Shown: positions 1 through 12,780, counted from the first letter of the stretch. The stretch is DNA of 64,000 nucleotides from Mugil cephalus (GCF_022458985.1 NC_061786.1:3085501-3149500); one strand, 5' to 3'. The notes: generated by a model from the sequence alone, not told the origin. Numbers and translations: made by a program.

Positions 1-3000
1 AAAGAACGGGAGAAACAGGGCACCGGTTACTGCTGTGAAACAAAAGAGCCTGTGTTCACCGGGCCAGACTCCGAACACACACGTGTGTCTGTGTGGTCGC
101 TGAGCGGTGAGTCTGACACACTGACTCAGTGCTTGTCGAGGCTCTGTGACTCTCTGTTAGGTTTCCAGTGGGATACCAATATGGAAGTGTGGGTGTGCAT
201 TTCATCTTTAAGAAGGCAGAGGATGACTGAACAGAGAGAGCCGTCTACTGAAGCTTACAAAGCTCCATGGCAACAAGTGTGTGTGTGTATGTGTGTGTGT
301 GTTTGCAAGAGAGATGTACACGTGCTTAGTAGACACTTTTTACATACATTACAAAGGATTACAGCTGCCGGGGGGCACGCGGGTTATTAGGACAGGGGTT
401 TCCAGAGAAGAGAAGGGATTTTCCTCTTATCCAGAGAGACTGCCCCACGCATCCACACACCCACACGGCAATATGTTCAGAAAACAGAAAAAAAGGCTGC
501 TTCATGGTTCTCATTTGCTGCAATTCTCTGTTGTATGGAAAATATTAAGATGAAAAGAGTTATGAGCACCGGTGGTGAATGTTGCCTAAGAGTCCAGGTT
601 CAGACACTAATGTGATATAGGAGATTCAGCAGATGGGTTGGAATGTTAAAAACTGCACCTATGTGTGTCATCAATCTGCCTTCATCAGGAAGCGCTTCAA
701 GTCGTACTTCTGTTATTTATGCAGACAGACCAGCGTCTCTAGCCCAGTTGTTTCAAACTTAGTTTGCTTGAACTTGTGGTTAACTAGTTTCTAAAGCTTC
801 CTGCATTGTAGGTGATTTCTTGAATGTGTCGCATCACTTTATAAGCAGTCATTATCGAAGGTTATTAGTTTTAGAACAGTATGAGAATCACAGCATGGGT
901 CTTGTTTTTGTGGTATTATCATTATTATTGTTATATAGTTGTAAGTGCAGATTCAGTTTTAAAAGTGTGAATGAATTGAACACACATGATGGCGATGGAT
1001 GAGGTGGCACACATGAGCTCAATTGCGTTTTCAGCTTTCACTTATCACACCGTCACCCTAATATTCCCACAACAGCACACTGGCACACTTTAATGAGAAC
1101 AGAGATGTGCTTAAGCATCAAAAGAAATCATTTCTGTTTTACTTCAAAAACAGACAAGGTAAATGTAAATGACATCATTTATGCCACTAGTAATGTCGGC
1201 ATACTGTTACTGGTGCAGTTTACAGTTCGGGTTATGAAGAAAGAATAGTGTTAATTTTGCAAGTGCTGTGTAATAGGCTGACATTTTGATGTGATGTCTG
1301 GACCAACCTGTGGTCCTCTACCTTATGTTACACGGTGCACAGTTGAGCATGTCCTCCTGAAAAGCTGAAACTTCCATTGCAGCCATTGTCACAATACACA
1401 GAAATTATTTTAACAAATAATAATAATTACTCTGTGACACACTACAGTATGCAGCAGCACAGATCCTCACGTGTTCATCTAGTAGATCACTGTGGCCGCT
1501 TCTTTGTCTTTCCTTTACTCTCTGCATTATTTTTCAATCAGCTGTCACAAAAATCACAAAAATATCCATTTTGTACCGTTTTGTAGATGCATATTGGATT
1601 AAAGACAGCATTATGAGCAAGGCTCAGTGAAAAAACACATTGCATTTGTGTAAAAGATAACTAATACTGTGTGTGACCATTGCGTCACCTCATTCAGTGA
1701 CTAAATGCAAATATTTAAGAAAAAAGATAAAATTAATCGATTATATTAGGGTTTTCATCAAAAAAACAAACAAAAAAAGGAAATATGCATGCACACATCA
1801 CTTTTATTTCAGTTTGGAGCCATGAATGTTGTGAATGTGTAAATGTTTATTACAATTTGTCCAATAAATAGTGAGATGTTTCACCAACCAAATGGCCAAC
1901 TCAGTGTCTGATAGGGTGCGGTAGTCTTTCAATCATTCAGTTGACCATAGTGCCAGTGTGAGTAAAGATTTGTTGGTGTATAGGGCATAGGTGTAATCTA
2001 AAATATACAGGAGCCCTGATCAGTTTCATTTCCAGGCCAGATTTGGGGTTTTGAGCCTGACTGTGTGATTATTTATGAAATGGAGTGAAAACTACAGAAG
2101 CATCGAACCAAAAGTCTGCAGGAAACGATATTTAGTTCATGATTTTCTAGCTGAACACCAATATCAGGTTCTTATTTCCCCCAAGTTACAATGAACATAC
2201 CCCCAGCTGTATGCATGTGTCAACACTTACTGCACCATCACTCAAATGTGTTCTTCTCGTGCTTACATTAATAGATACTTGCCTGTATGTTGTTGTGTGT
2301 ATTTATTGGAGGGGCATCCCAGAGTGATAACTGTGGGCCTACTGTGAAACACAGTTCATTTCCTCAGGTCTTTCCTTGTATTCGTGTTTGCAGACAGATA
2401 AAAATAGGACATTCCTTTATTCCTTTACAAGTTTGTCTCGTTGTGGATAGAAAATTAAGGGTATGTTATAAATCCACTCATCAGTTCCTGTTAGTATATT
2501 TGCATACGACATTCCCATGTGCAGAGTATTTGTGACACCTCTGAATAATTTGTAATATTTTGAGAAATTTAAATCTAAGGGTGTAAAAAGTCCCAACTTG
2601 CTGATTAAAACAAGATGTATAAATAAAAATATAGATAAAATTTGAGGTGCAACAGTAAAGGTACGTTAAGTGCTCAAGAAAAGCTGAATTTCTCTGTGTC
2701 CGTGTGAGATCAGCTAAATCTGCGTGACCTCATACTCTCCGTGTTATTGTGTGTGAGTGTGTCTGTGTGTGTTTACTCATTTAGCACGGACCCGGGGGGA
2801 CGAGAGGAAACCGATTTGACCAGACACGTAATTACTAGGAGGGAGAGGGATAATGTTGGGGTTGCCATGGAGACCGGTACCATAATGACAGGATGGTTTT
2901 GCATCCTCAGAAAATAGCGGGCCCCAACTCGGTTTTATCACAACAGTAGGACCACATACAGTATAGTCTCATGTCTTTTTGTTACTCTACTTCAAACTAA

Positions 3001-4725
3001 AATAGAAGACCATTGTACAAGTCAGTAGAGACCTCTGCTCACTATTGTGACACTGGCAATAATGTCATTCATGAATAGTTGGTAATAACTCCACCTCGAG
3101 CAGATTAATAACCATAATGCATAACAGACATTATTGCGGCGCATAAAATAATGGCTTGAGGACACGCCTGTCAGAGTGGGATGTAGAGTCTTTGCAGCCT
3201 GCTACTGTCCTAAGTCTACACGCTGGCATCACTGGGACTGTGATGTGACGTTACTGAAGCTACAGAAAAGGCTTCACGACGGATGTAGAACAAAAGAAGG
3301 AGGATTCAGGTACCTGTTTGCACTGATGAGTTTTTACTTAGATGCTTACGTTAAATATCAATCCAGTCCACTTAATAGTGTGATTGCAGCACCTTTACTT
3401 GTGAATATGTATTTTCACCATGCTGTACTTCTACTTAAAGCAGCCTTAATAGTTTCACAGTGATCGCTGTTTGTCCCAGTGATGAACATACAGAAGATGA
3501 TTGATGATTGATCAAGTCTGCAGTAAGCCTCAACTCAGCAGAGCTTTTATCTTCTTTAGTGGAGCTAATTATTTTGGTTCCACATTTATCCTCGATCTTT
3601 CCGGCTGAAGTAGGGACCTATTTTCAGAAACAAAACTCTGGTACCGTTGCTGCACACTGTGACTACCCCCAAACAACAACAACATAAATAACTAACTGGT
3701 GGACAAAATAGCGACCTAAACAGGGTTAAAAAGACAATGTTAGGTTAAAGCGTGCTGGAACACACTTGAGTTTAGTCAATACCATGTCAGCATTTTCAAT
3801 TCAGTTTAATCTATATAGTGTGAATAACAGTACAAATTGTCTCAAGACACTTTACAAAATCTGTCCTGAATCCTCCAGAGCAGCCTGAGGGTGATAAGAA
3901 AAAAACTTCCTTTTAACAGGAAGAAACCTTGAGCAGAACCCAGCTCATATGGAGGGATCCATCTGCTGAAGGCCAGCCGGGAGAACCAGACAAAAGAGAG
4001 AAGAGAACAGCAGGGGAAACAAGATGAACATACTTCTGTCATAGATACATACAACTGACTAAAGCAAACACGTAGAATCTGATGATGATACAGATGCAAG
4101 ATATAGCTGATGATGTCACATGATAGTTTGAGAATATAAGAGGTAGACAGGTTGGAGCATCCTCTAATATGTATACTTTCACTTGTAAACGCTTCAAACA
4201 GACGGCCCTCTAAGTGTGTTTTTACACTGTCGTATTGTTATTTTAACTTGAGCAAAGGAGCCGAGCGACGCCGATATTGAAGTGGAGCTGATATCGTATC
4301 ATGTTATATTTAGGGACACCGTCTGGTGTCCGTCCAGAATCTGCGCATGCTTTCTGTATACCGCATTACAAAGCTGAGTGAGTAGGAGTGTAAAGTAGGT
4401 TTGGCTGGAGGCATCGTCCTGGCGCAGAGCACTGAACAGCTTGAGCAGTACAGTGTGGACATACGCTGGTCAGCTCATGCAGTCTTTCTCCTCCCCTGTG
4501 TGTGCGTGTGTGTTCCTGTACTTCACAGAGCATACCAATGCTTACCAGTAGAGGAATTGCAAGCATGCACACGTCCCTTTTATTACATTTGTAATAAGAT
4601 GATTCATTTTAATGAGATTATAAGGTTACGTCCACACTACAGTTATGTATCTTTATTGCGCAATGGCTATGTGCACACCCACTTGTCAGTCCCCAAAATC
4701 TAAAAATTGGACATGTTCTTTGCAG
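1..4725 (+). other. daam2: daam2 intron (partial), no exon recognised
   Basis: The stretch lies directly upstream of the penultimate daam2 exon, whose acceptor is at 4725/4726. I looked for the preceding formin exons and could not recognise any, so this is read as part of a long intron that continues beyond the window. It contains a short GT-rich run near 279-302, an interspersed repeat at about 3785-4120 (listed separately) and otherwise AT-rich non-coding sequence. The open frames here are short, lack family resemblance and are not supported as genes. Confidence 0.6.
3785..4120 (+). repeat. Teleost interspersed repeat, family 'SINE/L2-tail-like', copy 1
   Basis: The segment opens with the 'caattcag...tatatagtgtgaataacagtacaaattgtct' theme followed by 'cactttacaaaa', then 'cttttaacaggaagaaacc', 'gcagaacccagctcatatgg' and 'ggatccatctgctg'. 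This order is that of a very common teleost interspersed repeat. Related copies in this window lie in reverse orientation at about 17030-17225 and 61490-61640. I am confident of the shared family, less so of its formal class. Confidence 0.65.
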
Positions 4726-4896
4726 TTTGCCAAATCCCTGAAGTACTTTGGGGAGGAAGAAGGCAGGATGCAACCTGACGAGTTCTTCGGGATCTTCGAC
4801 ACGTTCTTGCAGTCGTTCAGCGAAGCACGACAGGACCTAGAGAATATGCAGCGACGCAAGGATGAGGAGGAGAGGAGGGCACGGATGGAGGCCATG
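4726..4896 (+). CDS. daam2: daam2 penultimate coding exon
   Basis: 57 codons with a phase-0 start and end. It holds the end of the FH2 domain and the start of the basic/acidic coiled coil. The acceptor tract is 'acatgttctttgcag' and the donor is ATG|GTGAGA. Confidence 0.92.
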
Positions 4897-5217
4897 GTGA
4901 GACACGCCATTAGGGGACAATCTTGGGATGTCTATGTGGGTTTGTGTTAAATTGACATCCTAAATGTGTCTTTATGATAACCCCCTTCTTCTCTCCTTCT
5001 CCAGCTCAAGGAGCAGAGGGAGCGGGAACGGAGGTCCAAGAAGAGTGGAGCCTCAGATGAGGTTGGCGGGGAGTTTGACGACCTGGTCTCTGCGCTGCGC
5101 TCTGGGGAGGTCTTCGATAAGGACCTGAACAAGTTCAAGCGCAACCGCAAGCGCTCTGTCAACCAGCTGGTGGAGGGTGGTGGTCGCGAAAGAGCCGTCA
5201 CCAAGGTCAACTACTAG
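4726..5217 (+). CDS. daam2: daam2, C-terminal end (last two coding exons)
   Basis: Dishevelled-associated activator of morphogenesis 2, a Diaphanous-type formin that links Wnt/planar cell polarity signalling to Rho and actin nucleation in the cytoplasm. Exons 4726-4896 (57 codons) and 5005-5217 (70 codons plus TAG) join in phase 0. They encode the last part of the FH2 domain ([12 protein letters not shown], then [17 protein letters not shown]), a charged coiled coil ([25 protein letters not shown]) and the C-terminal autoregulatory DAD ([17 protein letters not shown] followed by a basic NRKR stretch), ending in VNY. Acceptors are 'tttgcag' and 'ttctccag'; the first donor is ATG|GTGAGA. '[24 protein letters not shown]' and the NY ending fit DAAM2 better than DAAM1, and mocs1 lies downstream as in other vertebrates. 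The rest of the gene is upstream of the window. Confidence 0.94.
5005..5217 (+). CDS. daam2: daam2 last coding exon with DAD motif
   Basis: 71 codons including TAG at 5215-5217. It carries the DAD core [17 protein letters not shown] and the basic tail KRNRKR. The acceptor is 'ctctccttctccag'. Confidence 0.93.
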   Translation, partial: LKEQRERERRSKKSGASDEVGGEFDDLVSALRSGEVFDKDLNKFKRNRKRSVNQLVEGGGRERAVTKVNY

Positions 5218-8200
5218 GATGGGAGAAGGAAGTTAAAAAACAAAACAAAAAGAAAGAAAGACCCTACACACCTAAATTCTGCCATGCCGTAGATCTCTTT
5301 ACACCTTTAGTCCTGGAGCAGTGACTGTTGACGCTGGGGAGGATGTAAATAACGGCTGGGCTGGACATGTACTTATATGTGTGAACCGCTCTGCTGTCTT
5401 GAAGAAGCAGCCCTCTCCTCTAATTGGTCTTGTAAAGCTATTTTCAACCTGTTTATCCTGGATGTTGAATGATCTCCTGAGCTGGATGATGGACGGATAG
5501 GTGGGTGGACACACCACTGTGACACATTATCCTACGTCATTTGACCATATCCTTTTAACACTGTGCTCAAGGTTCTCACCCCACAGTTTCACTTTCGCTG
5601 TCATTCCCTCTCCAACCTTTTACTGTTCCACTGTAACCTCCTTGGTGCTGGGGAAGTCCACATCCCTTCCCTATCTGGTTCTAAAACACAAGACTCTGGG
5701 ATCAGCCAGTCACACTGTATATAGATGTGATGCCAAGAGAACGGATATGGAAACATACTAAGAAGTATCTCCAGACAGATTATAAAACTTAAAAGAAAAC
5801 ACACACAAAAAAAGAAATTGGAGGAACTAAGCCATAGGTGTTCCCAGAAGAAGAGGTTCCTCAGCCGCAGAATGGACAGATGCTCCTAAACTAGTACTTT
5901 CTGAAAGCACTCTAGGATTCTGTAAGAGTGCGGAAGAACACACGATGGGCGGTTGTCGCTTCAGAAGAGAAGATTCAAAGCAAGTTTCTCCAACGGCTCA
6001 CATCATTCCCAAGGAAGGCGTACATTCAGCGGACTTGGCGGGTTTTTACATGAGACGAGCGGCTCTTCTCAAGGCAAGAACAACTCCTCGGCTTGATCCA
6101 CCCGACAAAACGATGACTGTGCCACGTGGGTTAAGCCTCAACTACACTCTGAGACGGTGTCTACATTGCTCTGGCATTAAGCAGTGCCAAAGCAAAGAGA
6201 AAACACGTGTAAATGTATTAATACAAAACATACTGCAATTAGGCGTTGATATATATTTATATTTAGATGCAGACAAGCTAATTGCAAAGATGTAGAGGTT
6301 TTTTATGTTTTGGCATTTTGGGATTTTGTACACACAATGCATTATTTGTTGTTGTTGCAAGTTCACATTGCTGTTGAAGTGAATTTCTATACATTTTGCG
6401 CTTTATGTAAAAGAGATAACTGCTTGTCCTTTTCACACCTGTACGGCTTGTTTGCACTGTAGCTATTCTGACAAACTTTACACTCAAAAGTCTACAAGCC
6501 AGCTACGATGTTCTCTTTCTCCCAGATGAACTTTATCTATAACAAAGATAAAAACAATGGGGTTCCTGCAGCTTCGCTGCTTGGACCCCCAATGAAGGAA
6601 GGCCAATTTAAAGTTCAAGGCACAATCTGCAGTTAGTTTACAATGCTCTCCCTGCTCTGCTGTCAGTCTGTTTCATCACAGCGTCACCTGGAATCAGACT
6701 CATCATACTACATCTCACGTTTTTTTTGGGTACAACATGGCACTTAAAGGGAGTAGACATGCCACTTGGTAGAAGCTTTGAGGTTCCTTACTGGCCCTCA
6801 TTTAAAGGAGGTGCTCACCTCACCCCGAGCAACCGGTCACCAAACGAGTGTCGGACCCAGACACCCGAAGCCAACCTCATTTTTAAATGCATTTCCAAAA
6901 AACGTAGCAGTGGGTGCACCAGAGGCTGTGTTTTAGTGCAGGGGTCACCCCGGTTAACATTTAGATCCATTTCTAAAAGTGCAGTGGCTGTTTACAGGAT
7001 GTTGTCCTACAGACGGGCTCAGAGTCTCAAGTGGAGGCTTCACCGTGAAAAGAGTCACTCACAGTCTCTGCTTATGGTTCTATTCCATTCCATCAGTCAC
7101 CAAATGAAAGGAAGAATCAATATGAACAGCATATAATTTTCTAAACAGAATCATCCAGTAAGGTTTAAATGACTCCTTCCATTCACATATAGTACATGGT
7201 ACACTAAAGGGCCATATGTGAGGTTTCCAGGGTTGCACAAAGATCACACTAAAAAATTCTTTTGTTAACAAATCTATGTAGAATCAGAAGATGGGGCTCT
7301 TTCTCTCTTTCCCTTAACAAACCCATCAATTAACACCTGTTGCTGTAGCTATTATTGTGGCCCTATGAATGAATATTCCAGCGTGTCCATACTCCTTCAC
7401 TTTCTAGCTTTTCTTCCTCATCTATAAATGTTAACCTTTAAGTGCCTCTGATCCTGTTTTCACAGTTACTGTTCCTGTTACAGTGTTTTAGAGTTTGTGA
7501 CGTTCCAAAACGTGAGTATTTACAGTACGTGCTAGTAAAATGGCATTTGGGATCAGGCTAACTGGCGCCATCTTGTGGCTTGAGATGATGCACTTCACTT
7601 TGTGTTCACTACTAGTTGAAAGCAGTGTTGACGTGATCTGGCCCTTGACTCTACAAACTGGACTCCACTCTGTGTATTTATGTCTGATGTGGGTGGCATG
7701 TCATCAGGGAGGTTTAGTCTCTCCATCCGTATATGTAATCTGTGCTCAGTTGAACCCACTCCTTTCCCCCATAGCTTTAATTCATCGACAGACCTTTCAG
7801 AATGACACCTCGGTCTACCAGGATTTATACCTTCCTTAGTTCCTAAAAGGGAGAAAAGCAGAGCATCATGCAGCTCCCACAGCCCCACTCTTGGACACTA
7901 CGGATTAAATCGAAAACCAAATTTTGAAAATGACAAAGGAGGAAATGACATATGATTGCCTATTTCTAAACCAGCATTTCATGTATATGTGAGCTACTCT
8001 ATTTTCTAACATCTACTCCTTTGTCTTTCAAGTTAATCAGTGTCCAGACTTCAGCAGACCCTTTAAACTCTTCATTCAGAGCTTTAACCATATTGTAGTG
8101 CAGACTATTTACTGAGGGGTATTGTGACATTGTCAGTATTAATACATGTCTGTGTTGTTACATGTTTGGATGTTTATTTGGCCATTGACTGGCTGATTTT

Positions 8201-8966
8201 TGGAGTGTAAAGATGGAAATCAGACGAAAGAAATTAGTAGCTTGTTCAATGCACTTTTACGATGGGACATTTCCATTTGCGGCACCATTTTGAGGGCTTG
8301 GGTCCCTCCAGACATGAGAGGGGTGCAACAGAAGCGGTGCAAAAAAAAGAAAAAAAAAACTGGTGTGTAGAGGAAAGAAAGAAGAAGGGCAAGTGAGATT
8401 AGGGACTCCGGCTGGGCCGCTGGAAACAAATCAAGGTTGAGTCAGAAGGTTGAATGGCAGAGATGGGAGTTGGAAGATTTTTGGGTGGGTGGGGGGCGGG
8501 GGGAGTTCTTTCTGTCTCCACCACATTTCTGTCATTACATGCACATGCTGTTGACCTGCATGCCCAAAGAAGGGTGCACAAAGTGTGATGTGTTGACTTT
8601 TAACAGAAAATTGCTTGCAAAATGGAACACACACCACAGTTTGTACTGCCTGAGAGAAAGAAAAAAAAAAGTTGCACCCATTCTTCGAGGTTGTATAGTT
8701 GTGAGGAGTCAGTATTTTTATGGTTGGAAAAAAAAAGTATCCTCCGCTGAAAGATGTACAGTTGGAAAAAAAAAAAAAAGACGCGTTTTGTACACCGTTC
8801 TTGATGTTTGAGATAAGATTAAAAAACGGATTAACACATTGAGGAATGTTCCATTTTCCTGTAAATTGTACCTCTATTTATTTGCCTTATTTAGTTTGCT
8901 ATATTTTGTATGTACACACAGCATTACAACAAAATGTTATATTAAAAATATGAATAATAAAATAAA
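5218..8966 (+). other. daam2: Probable daam2 3' UTR and downstream flank
   Basis: No spliced coding sequence is recognisable after the daam2 stop. Candidate poly(A) signals cluster at about 8953-8966 ('aataataaaataaaa', followed by GT-rich sequence), with another AATAAA at about 9115. A long 3' UTR is usual for DAAM2 in vertebrates, so the end is placed near 8966 by inference. The stretch has A-rich runs at 8341-8360, 8660-8670 and 8766-8780, but no open frame that looks like a gene. Confidence 0.45.
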
Positions 8967-9555
8967 ACTGTGGTCCGTGTATGATGGATAGTTCTGAGAC
9001 TTGTATAAGAATGAGAATTGTTTTGTTTGTTTGTTTGTTGTTTTTTTTTTTTCATTTCTATAATTTTATTTTTGTTTTGTATTTTCTCTCACCCTGTGTC
9101 TTTTGTAGGGTTACAATAAAATTTTGTCCCTTACAAGTGATTGTTTATTTCTTCACTTTCGCTTTGTTGAGGTGATTGTCTGGGTAAATGGGCCGAGAGG
9201 AAAATCAATGGTGTGAGCGTCCTCTTAATGCATGGCTTCATTCTAAATGTCAATAATAGCTTTTATGATCTAAATACTCCTGGATCTTGTTGACTCCTTG
9301 GCCACTGCTTCTCTTCTTTATTTCTTTTATTCCAATCAACAGTTTATTGTTTTCAAATGTTGTAAGAAAATACAGATTATATTATGTTCGTTTATCTGAA
9401 TTCGATAGCATGATCAATCCTCAAATAATAAACCTAGATAATAAGTGAGCAACACTACCAACACTACAAGATAGTGTTTTTCTATTTAGAAGACACAAGT
9501 TCTTTACTTAATTCCAGCTACTGGTCAATGGTAGAAATATTAATGGCAGGAAGCA
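8967..9555. other. Intergenic, nothing recognised
   Basis: AT-rich sequence with a T run near 9040-9052 and an AATAAA at about 9115. No gene, RNA or repeat was recognised. Confidence 0.5.
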
Positions 9556-9840
9556 AGGTGTGCAGTGGTTAGAAGTGTAGCTTCACAGTGAGAAGGGCGT
9601 GAGTTTGAACCTGCTGGTTGGCTGGAACCTTTCTGTCCAGAGTTTCCATGTTCTCCCTATGCCTGTCTGGGCTTTCTCCATGTGGTCCAGTCCAAAGTCA
9701 CCCATGCTGGTTGAGTTGGTGATCAGCCATAGGTGTGTTAGCCCTGTGATGGACTGGCCACCTGTGCAGAGTGCACCCTGCAATTTCACCTCCTATAAGC
9801 TCCAGTCCCTCTATGGCCCTCGTAAGGATAAGTACTATTA
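9556..9840 (+). repeat. tRNA-like SINE, degenerate, + orientation
   Basis: The segment starts with a box-A-like 'gtgcagtggttag', continues with 'cttcacagtgagaagg' and a box-B-like 'gagtttgaacctg'. It then follows the body order typical of an abundant teleost SINE ('ctttctg...gagttt.catgttctccc', 'gccctgtgatggactggc', 'ctcgtaaggataag'). An opposite-orientation copy lies at about 10855-11130. Confidence 0.7.
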
Positions 9841-10205
9841 CATATTAAATACATAATGTACTGGAATTAAAGGTAGCTTTTAAGAGCTAGTACAGGTTTG
9901 TCTGGTTTAATGAATGTAGACACAGAAGTCCCAGTTTGGCCGATTGGATTTAACACTAATCAAACACAACCTACAGATATGTTTAAAGAAATTAATTTTA
10001 TAAAAGATTTGAATATGTCAAACCTTCCAGCCAGAAATAACAGCATTTGTATGCATTGCTAAAGAGGATAACATAACATTGTTAGCAAGACCTTGGACCT
10101 ATTTCCCTGTTAATGAGAGAACATGGTGGTTCAGAGTTTTTGGTTTGTTTTTTATTGTTTGGTTTTTGTTTTTTGTTTTTTTGTTTGTTTTTTGTTTTTT
10201 GCTGT
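9841..10205. other. Intergenic, T-rich run
   Basis: AT-rich sequence ending in a T/G-rich low-complexity run at about 10138-10200 (repeats of 'tttttg' type). No gene is seen. Confidence 0.5.
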
Positions 10206-10353
10206 GGATTCTGAATCACCATACTGCAATAGTGACAACCTGATCGTGAACGAACGCTGTCTGAGAGTCAGTCCAGTGACGCCTGATTTAACACACTGCT
10301 CTTGGTTCCTTGTCTTTGTGTGGTTTAATGTTTTATTGATAATATACCAATGA
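10206..10353 (+). repeat. Dispersed repeat copy (also at 22717 and 33978)
   Basis: The order 'gattctgaatcacc..actgc', 'gctgtctga', 'gatttaacacactg', 'cttggttccttgtctttgtgtggtttaatgttttattgataat' recurs diverged at about 22717-22877 and its duplicate at about 33978-34138. This indicates an unnamed dispersed element. Confidence 0.5.
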
Positions 10354-10593
10354 CCAAACAGTTTCTGTGTTGTCTTTAAACCTCTTCATTTCCATACCAG
10401 GTGCATTTGTCATAGTGGGTCAGAAAATAACGCAAAGCAGATCACGCCACCTACCACCTATTCAAAGCAGGTTTCATGACCAGAAAAAAAAAGCCATGAA
10501 CAGACATTTCTCACACACATACAGTAGTGCACCTGTTCTGTTTCCCACAGAAATTACTTCACTTACTGGAAATGGTCTCTAATTAGAGCTTCC

Positions 10594-10620
10594 TTAAAAA
10601 AAAAAAAAAAAAAAAAAAAA
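10594..10620 (+). repeat. Poly(A) run
   Basis: An uninterrupted run of about 26 A residues. It could be the tail of a retroposed sequence lying to the left, but no source unit was recognised. Confidence 0.8.
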
Positions 10621-10854
10621 GTCATTTAGATGGGGAACACGTGACATGCAAGGAGCAACCCCTTGCCATTTCCATGGTGGTGTGTCACCAATGACAAGGT
10701 GATGGTTCCTCTCAAAGTATCATCCACATAGGATGAAACAGGACCTAAGTTTCCAAGAATTACATGATATCAATGTTATTCTCCTCGCCAGCTGGTTTTA
10801 ATATGTGGCTGATCAGTGATATGTTTACATTCATTGTCCTTTATGATATGCTCT

Positions 10855-11130
10855 ATAGGGTCACATGGGCACTGGAGCCTATTCCAGCTGGTATTGTACC
10901 AGAGGTAGGGTACACCCTTCACAGGTCAGCCTCACAGGACTAACACAAAACTGGAAAAACTACTGTTCACCTTCAAATCCACATCTACAATCAATATAAA
11001 TCACTGATTAACCTCTGTAATGTGGAAGAAACCCCACGCAGGCTGAGGGAGAACACACAAGTTCAGAAGGTTTGAATCCAGATCTTACTTACCATGAGGT
11101 GTCAGTAATCCACCATGCCACCCTGTACAT
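10855..11130 (-). repeat. tRNA-like SINE, degenerate, - orientation
   Basis: Read on the - strand, the same motif order as at 9556-9840 appears: 'gtggcatggtggat' in the box A position, 'ggtttgaatcc' box B at the complement of 'ggatttgaacc', then the body ('gttctccctcagcctg', 'ggtttcttccac', 'gtacaataccagctgg'). It is a more diverged copy of the same family. Confidence 0.6.
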
Positions 11131-11942
11131 TTACAGTTCCTGGGATATTTCTACGATACCAGGGGACTGTCACAGTGATTCAGCTTTACCATCAAAAAGC
11201 AAGGACACAGCAGTTTCAACATTAGCTCGGAAAAACAGGTAGAGTGTTCAGTGGGTCACCTACACGTGTCAGATAACAGGGATCAGATTTTCATAACTAT
11301 CTTTTTACATATGTGGAGGTCAAAACCCTCAACTCATTAAAAGTCTATCATACGGTGCAGTGGAATGTGTTTGATAAAATAATGCTATCTGATTATCACA
11401 TGTGTTTGATAAAAATCTAACTGTAAGAGTAACATTTTATGAATAACAGAAGTAAAAATGATGAGAAACACACAATCTGTGTATTATATTGTTGTAGTTC
11501 AAAGTCTCCACTGGGGGGCAGTAAACACTCACCACAAACATCCATTGGAACCAGACACAATCACACACACCACTGTTAGGATCAACTGAAATAGTTTATT
11601 TACACCTCTGCATCTGGCATTACATACATTATTAACTCAGAAATCATTAATCAGAAAGATACAATGAGAGCCTACACAATTATTAATACGATGACATTAT
11701 TCTTCTTGTCCTCTACTTCTCATTATATTTTGATCAAAACAGACGGTTTGATCAGTGTTTGATTGAGTACATTAAATCTCTTAGAAGACAACCGGGCACT
11801 GACAAAAGTGAATAAGACTTACACTGATGGGATTTAATAAACTGGCCATCTTTATGAGCATATTGATTAAAATGTGTAGGTAGGTTATGACTAAGATGAC
11901 ATATTTATTTACTAAGAATGTGAAACCTGCAGATTTAAAACA
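11131..11942. other. 3' flank of the oldest IRG remnant
   Basis: No gene. A 33-base stretch at 11389-11421 is identical to 45350-45382, downstream of the intact IRG copy at 45804-47293. It is therefore probably shared 3'-flanking or 3' UTR sequence of the IRG family rather than random intergenic DNA. Confidence 0.5.
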
Positions 11943-12516
11943 TTACACTGAGGTGTTCAGCCCCAGAGCGTTTTTAAACACATTCTCTGCATGTTCAGCA
12001 AGCATGCTGAGGATTTCATTCAGAATTCTGTAGGTTGTGATAAAAGAGAGGTCCATTGACGCTGGAATTCCAAATATTGGAATGAATCTGGACACTTCTT
12101 CTGCTGCCATTAAAAAGCTGTGGTTGAAAAACTGACCAACACCTTCAGGATGAGATTAGGTGCTTTTCCTGCAGCCAGTGGTGAAATTATGATGGCCATC
12201 AGATCTTTAAATGATCGACTGTGCCCTCAGCAAGTTTCTGCAATGGTAGGTTATCAAGACCAAACCCAATTACATATATTGTGACCACACCATCTAGCAA
12301 GGCTACGTCACAGGCAATAGAAAGACCATGAACTGGTGCAGCTGCTGCACCTGTGGACAGAGATGTTTTTTATTTATTTTTTCCTGATGATCTCCAGGTT
12401 GATATTTGGCATAGCCATCAGCAACAACAGAGCACGTCTCTGGTGTTCAAGAAGGTCTTTCTCTAAGGTCTCATGTAGGAGAGAAAAGTCATGCAGACGC
12501 TGAACACCATGAAGAC
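11943..12516 (-). pseudogene. IRG pseudogene, exon 2 remnant (oldest copy)
   Basis: The reverse strand matches the C-terminal helical-domain exon of the intact IRG genes in this window: a start region around DFSLLHETLE, then MAMPNINLEII, and an end at LNTSV followed by TAA at 11943-11945. Several frameshifts and internal stops break the reading frame, for example after the INLEII region. No G-domain exon follows at the expected distance upstream. Only diverged upstream intron sequence survives at 12905-13135 and 17225-17335. I read this as a decayed IRG copy whose exon 1 has been deleted. Confidence 0.85.
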
Positions 12517-12703
12517 CTGATCCAAGTTATTTAAAAAATAATTTTCTCCTCTTTTTTGTGTTTAGGAGGGCATCTTCTACTTGCTCCATTGTTATTTCAG
12601 CCGCTGATTTGTCATTTTGTGTAGTCCAACTGAATGTAGATCTAGCAAATCTAGGAATGCCTTCATTTCATCTTCTTCTGCAGATGCAGATTGTGTATAC
12701 AAA
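12517..12703 (-). other. Short coding-like stretch of unknown origin
   Basis: On the - strand a short acidic then hydrophobic frame (AEEDEMKAFLDLLDLHSVGL) runs for about 30 codons and stops; a second frame begins MEQVEDALL. No family is recognised. It sits where IRG exon 1 should be but does not resemble it. Confidence 0.2.
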
Positions 12704-12780
12704 TCCAGAGGGTATAGAAAAAAAAAACCTTCCAAAGATATTATCAATCTTTGGAAGGTTTTTTTTCTATACCCTCTGGA
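12704..12780. repeat. Long near-perfect palindrome (hairpin)
   Basis: The left arm 12704-12740 begins TCCAGAGGGTATAG, then A10, then CCTTCCAAAGAT. The right arm is its exact reverse complement, apart from T8 instead of A10, and ends at 12780. The loop is only about 6 bases. The palindrome lies just upstream of the IRG exon-2 remnant, where exon 1 is missing. Confidence 0.9.

Noticed and set aside
52-390. 112-codon open frame at the left edge as a daam2 or other exon
   Set aside because: The peptide is low complexity with a Val/Cys repeat from a GT run and has no formin similarity or suitable splice sites.
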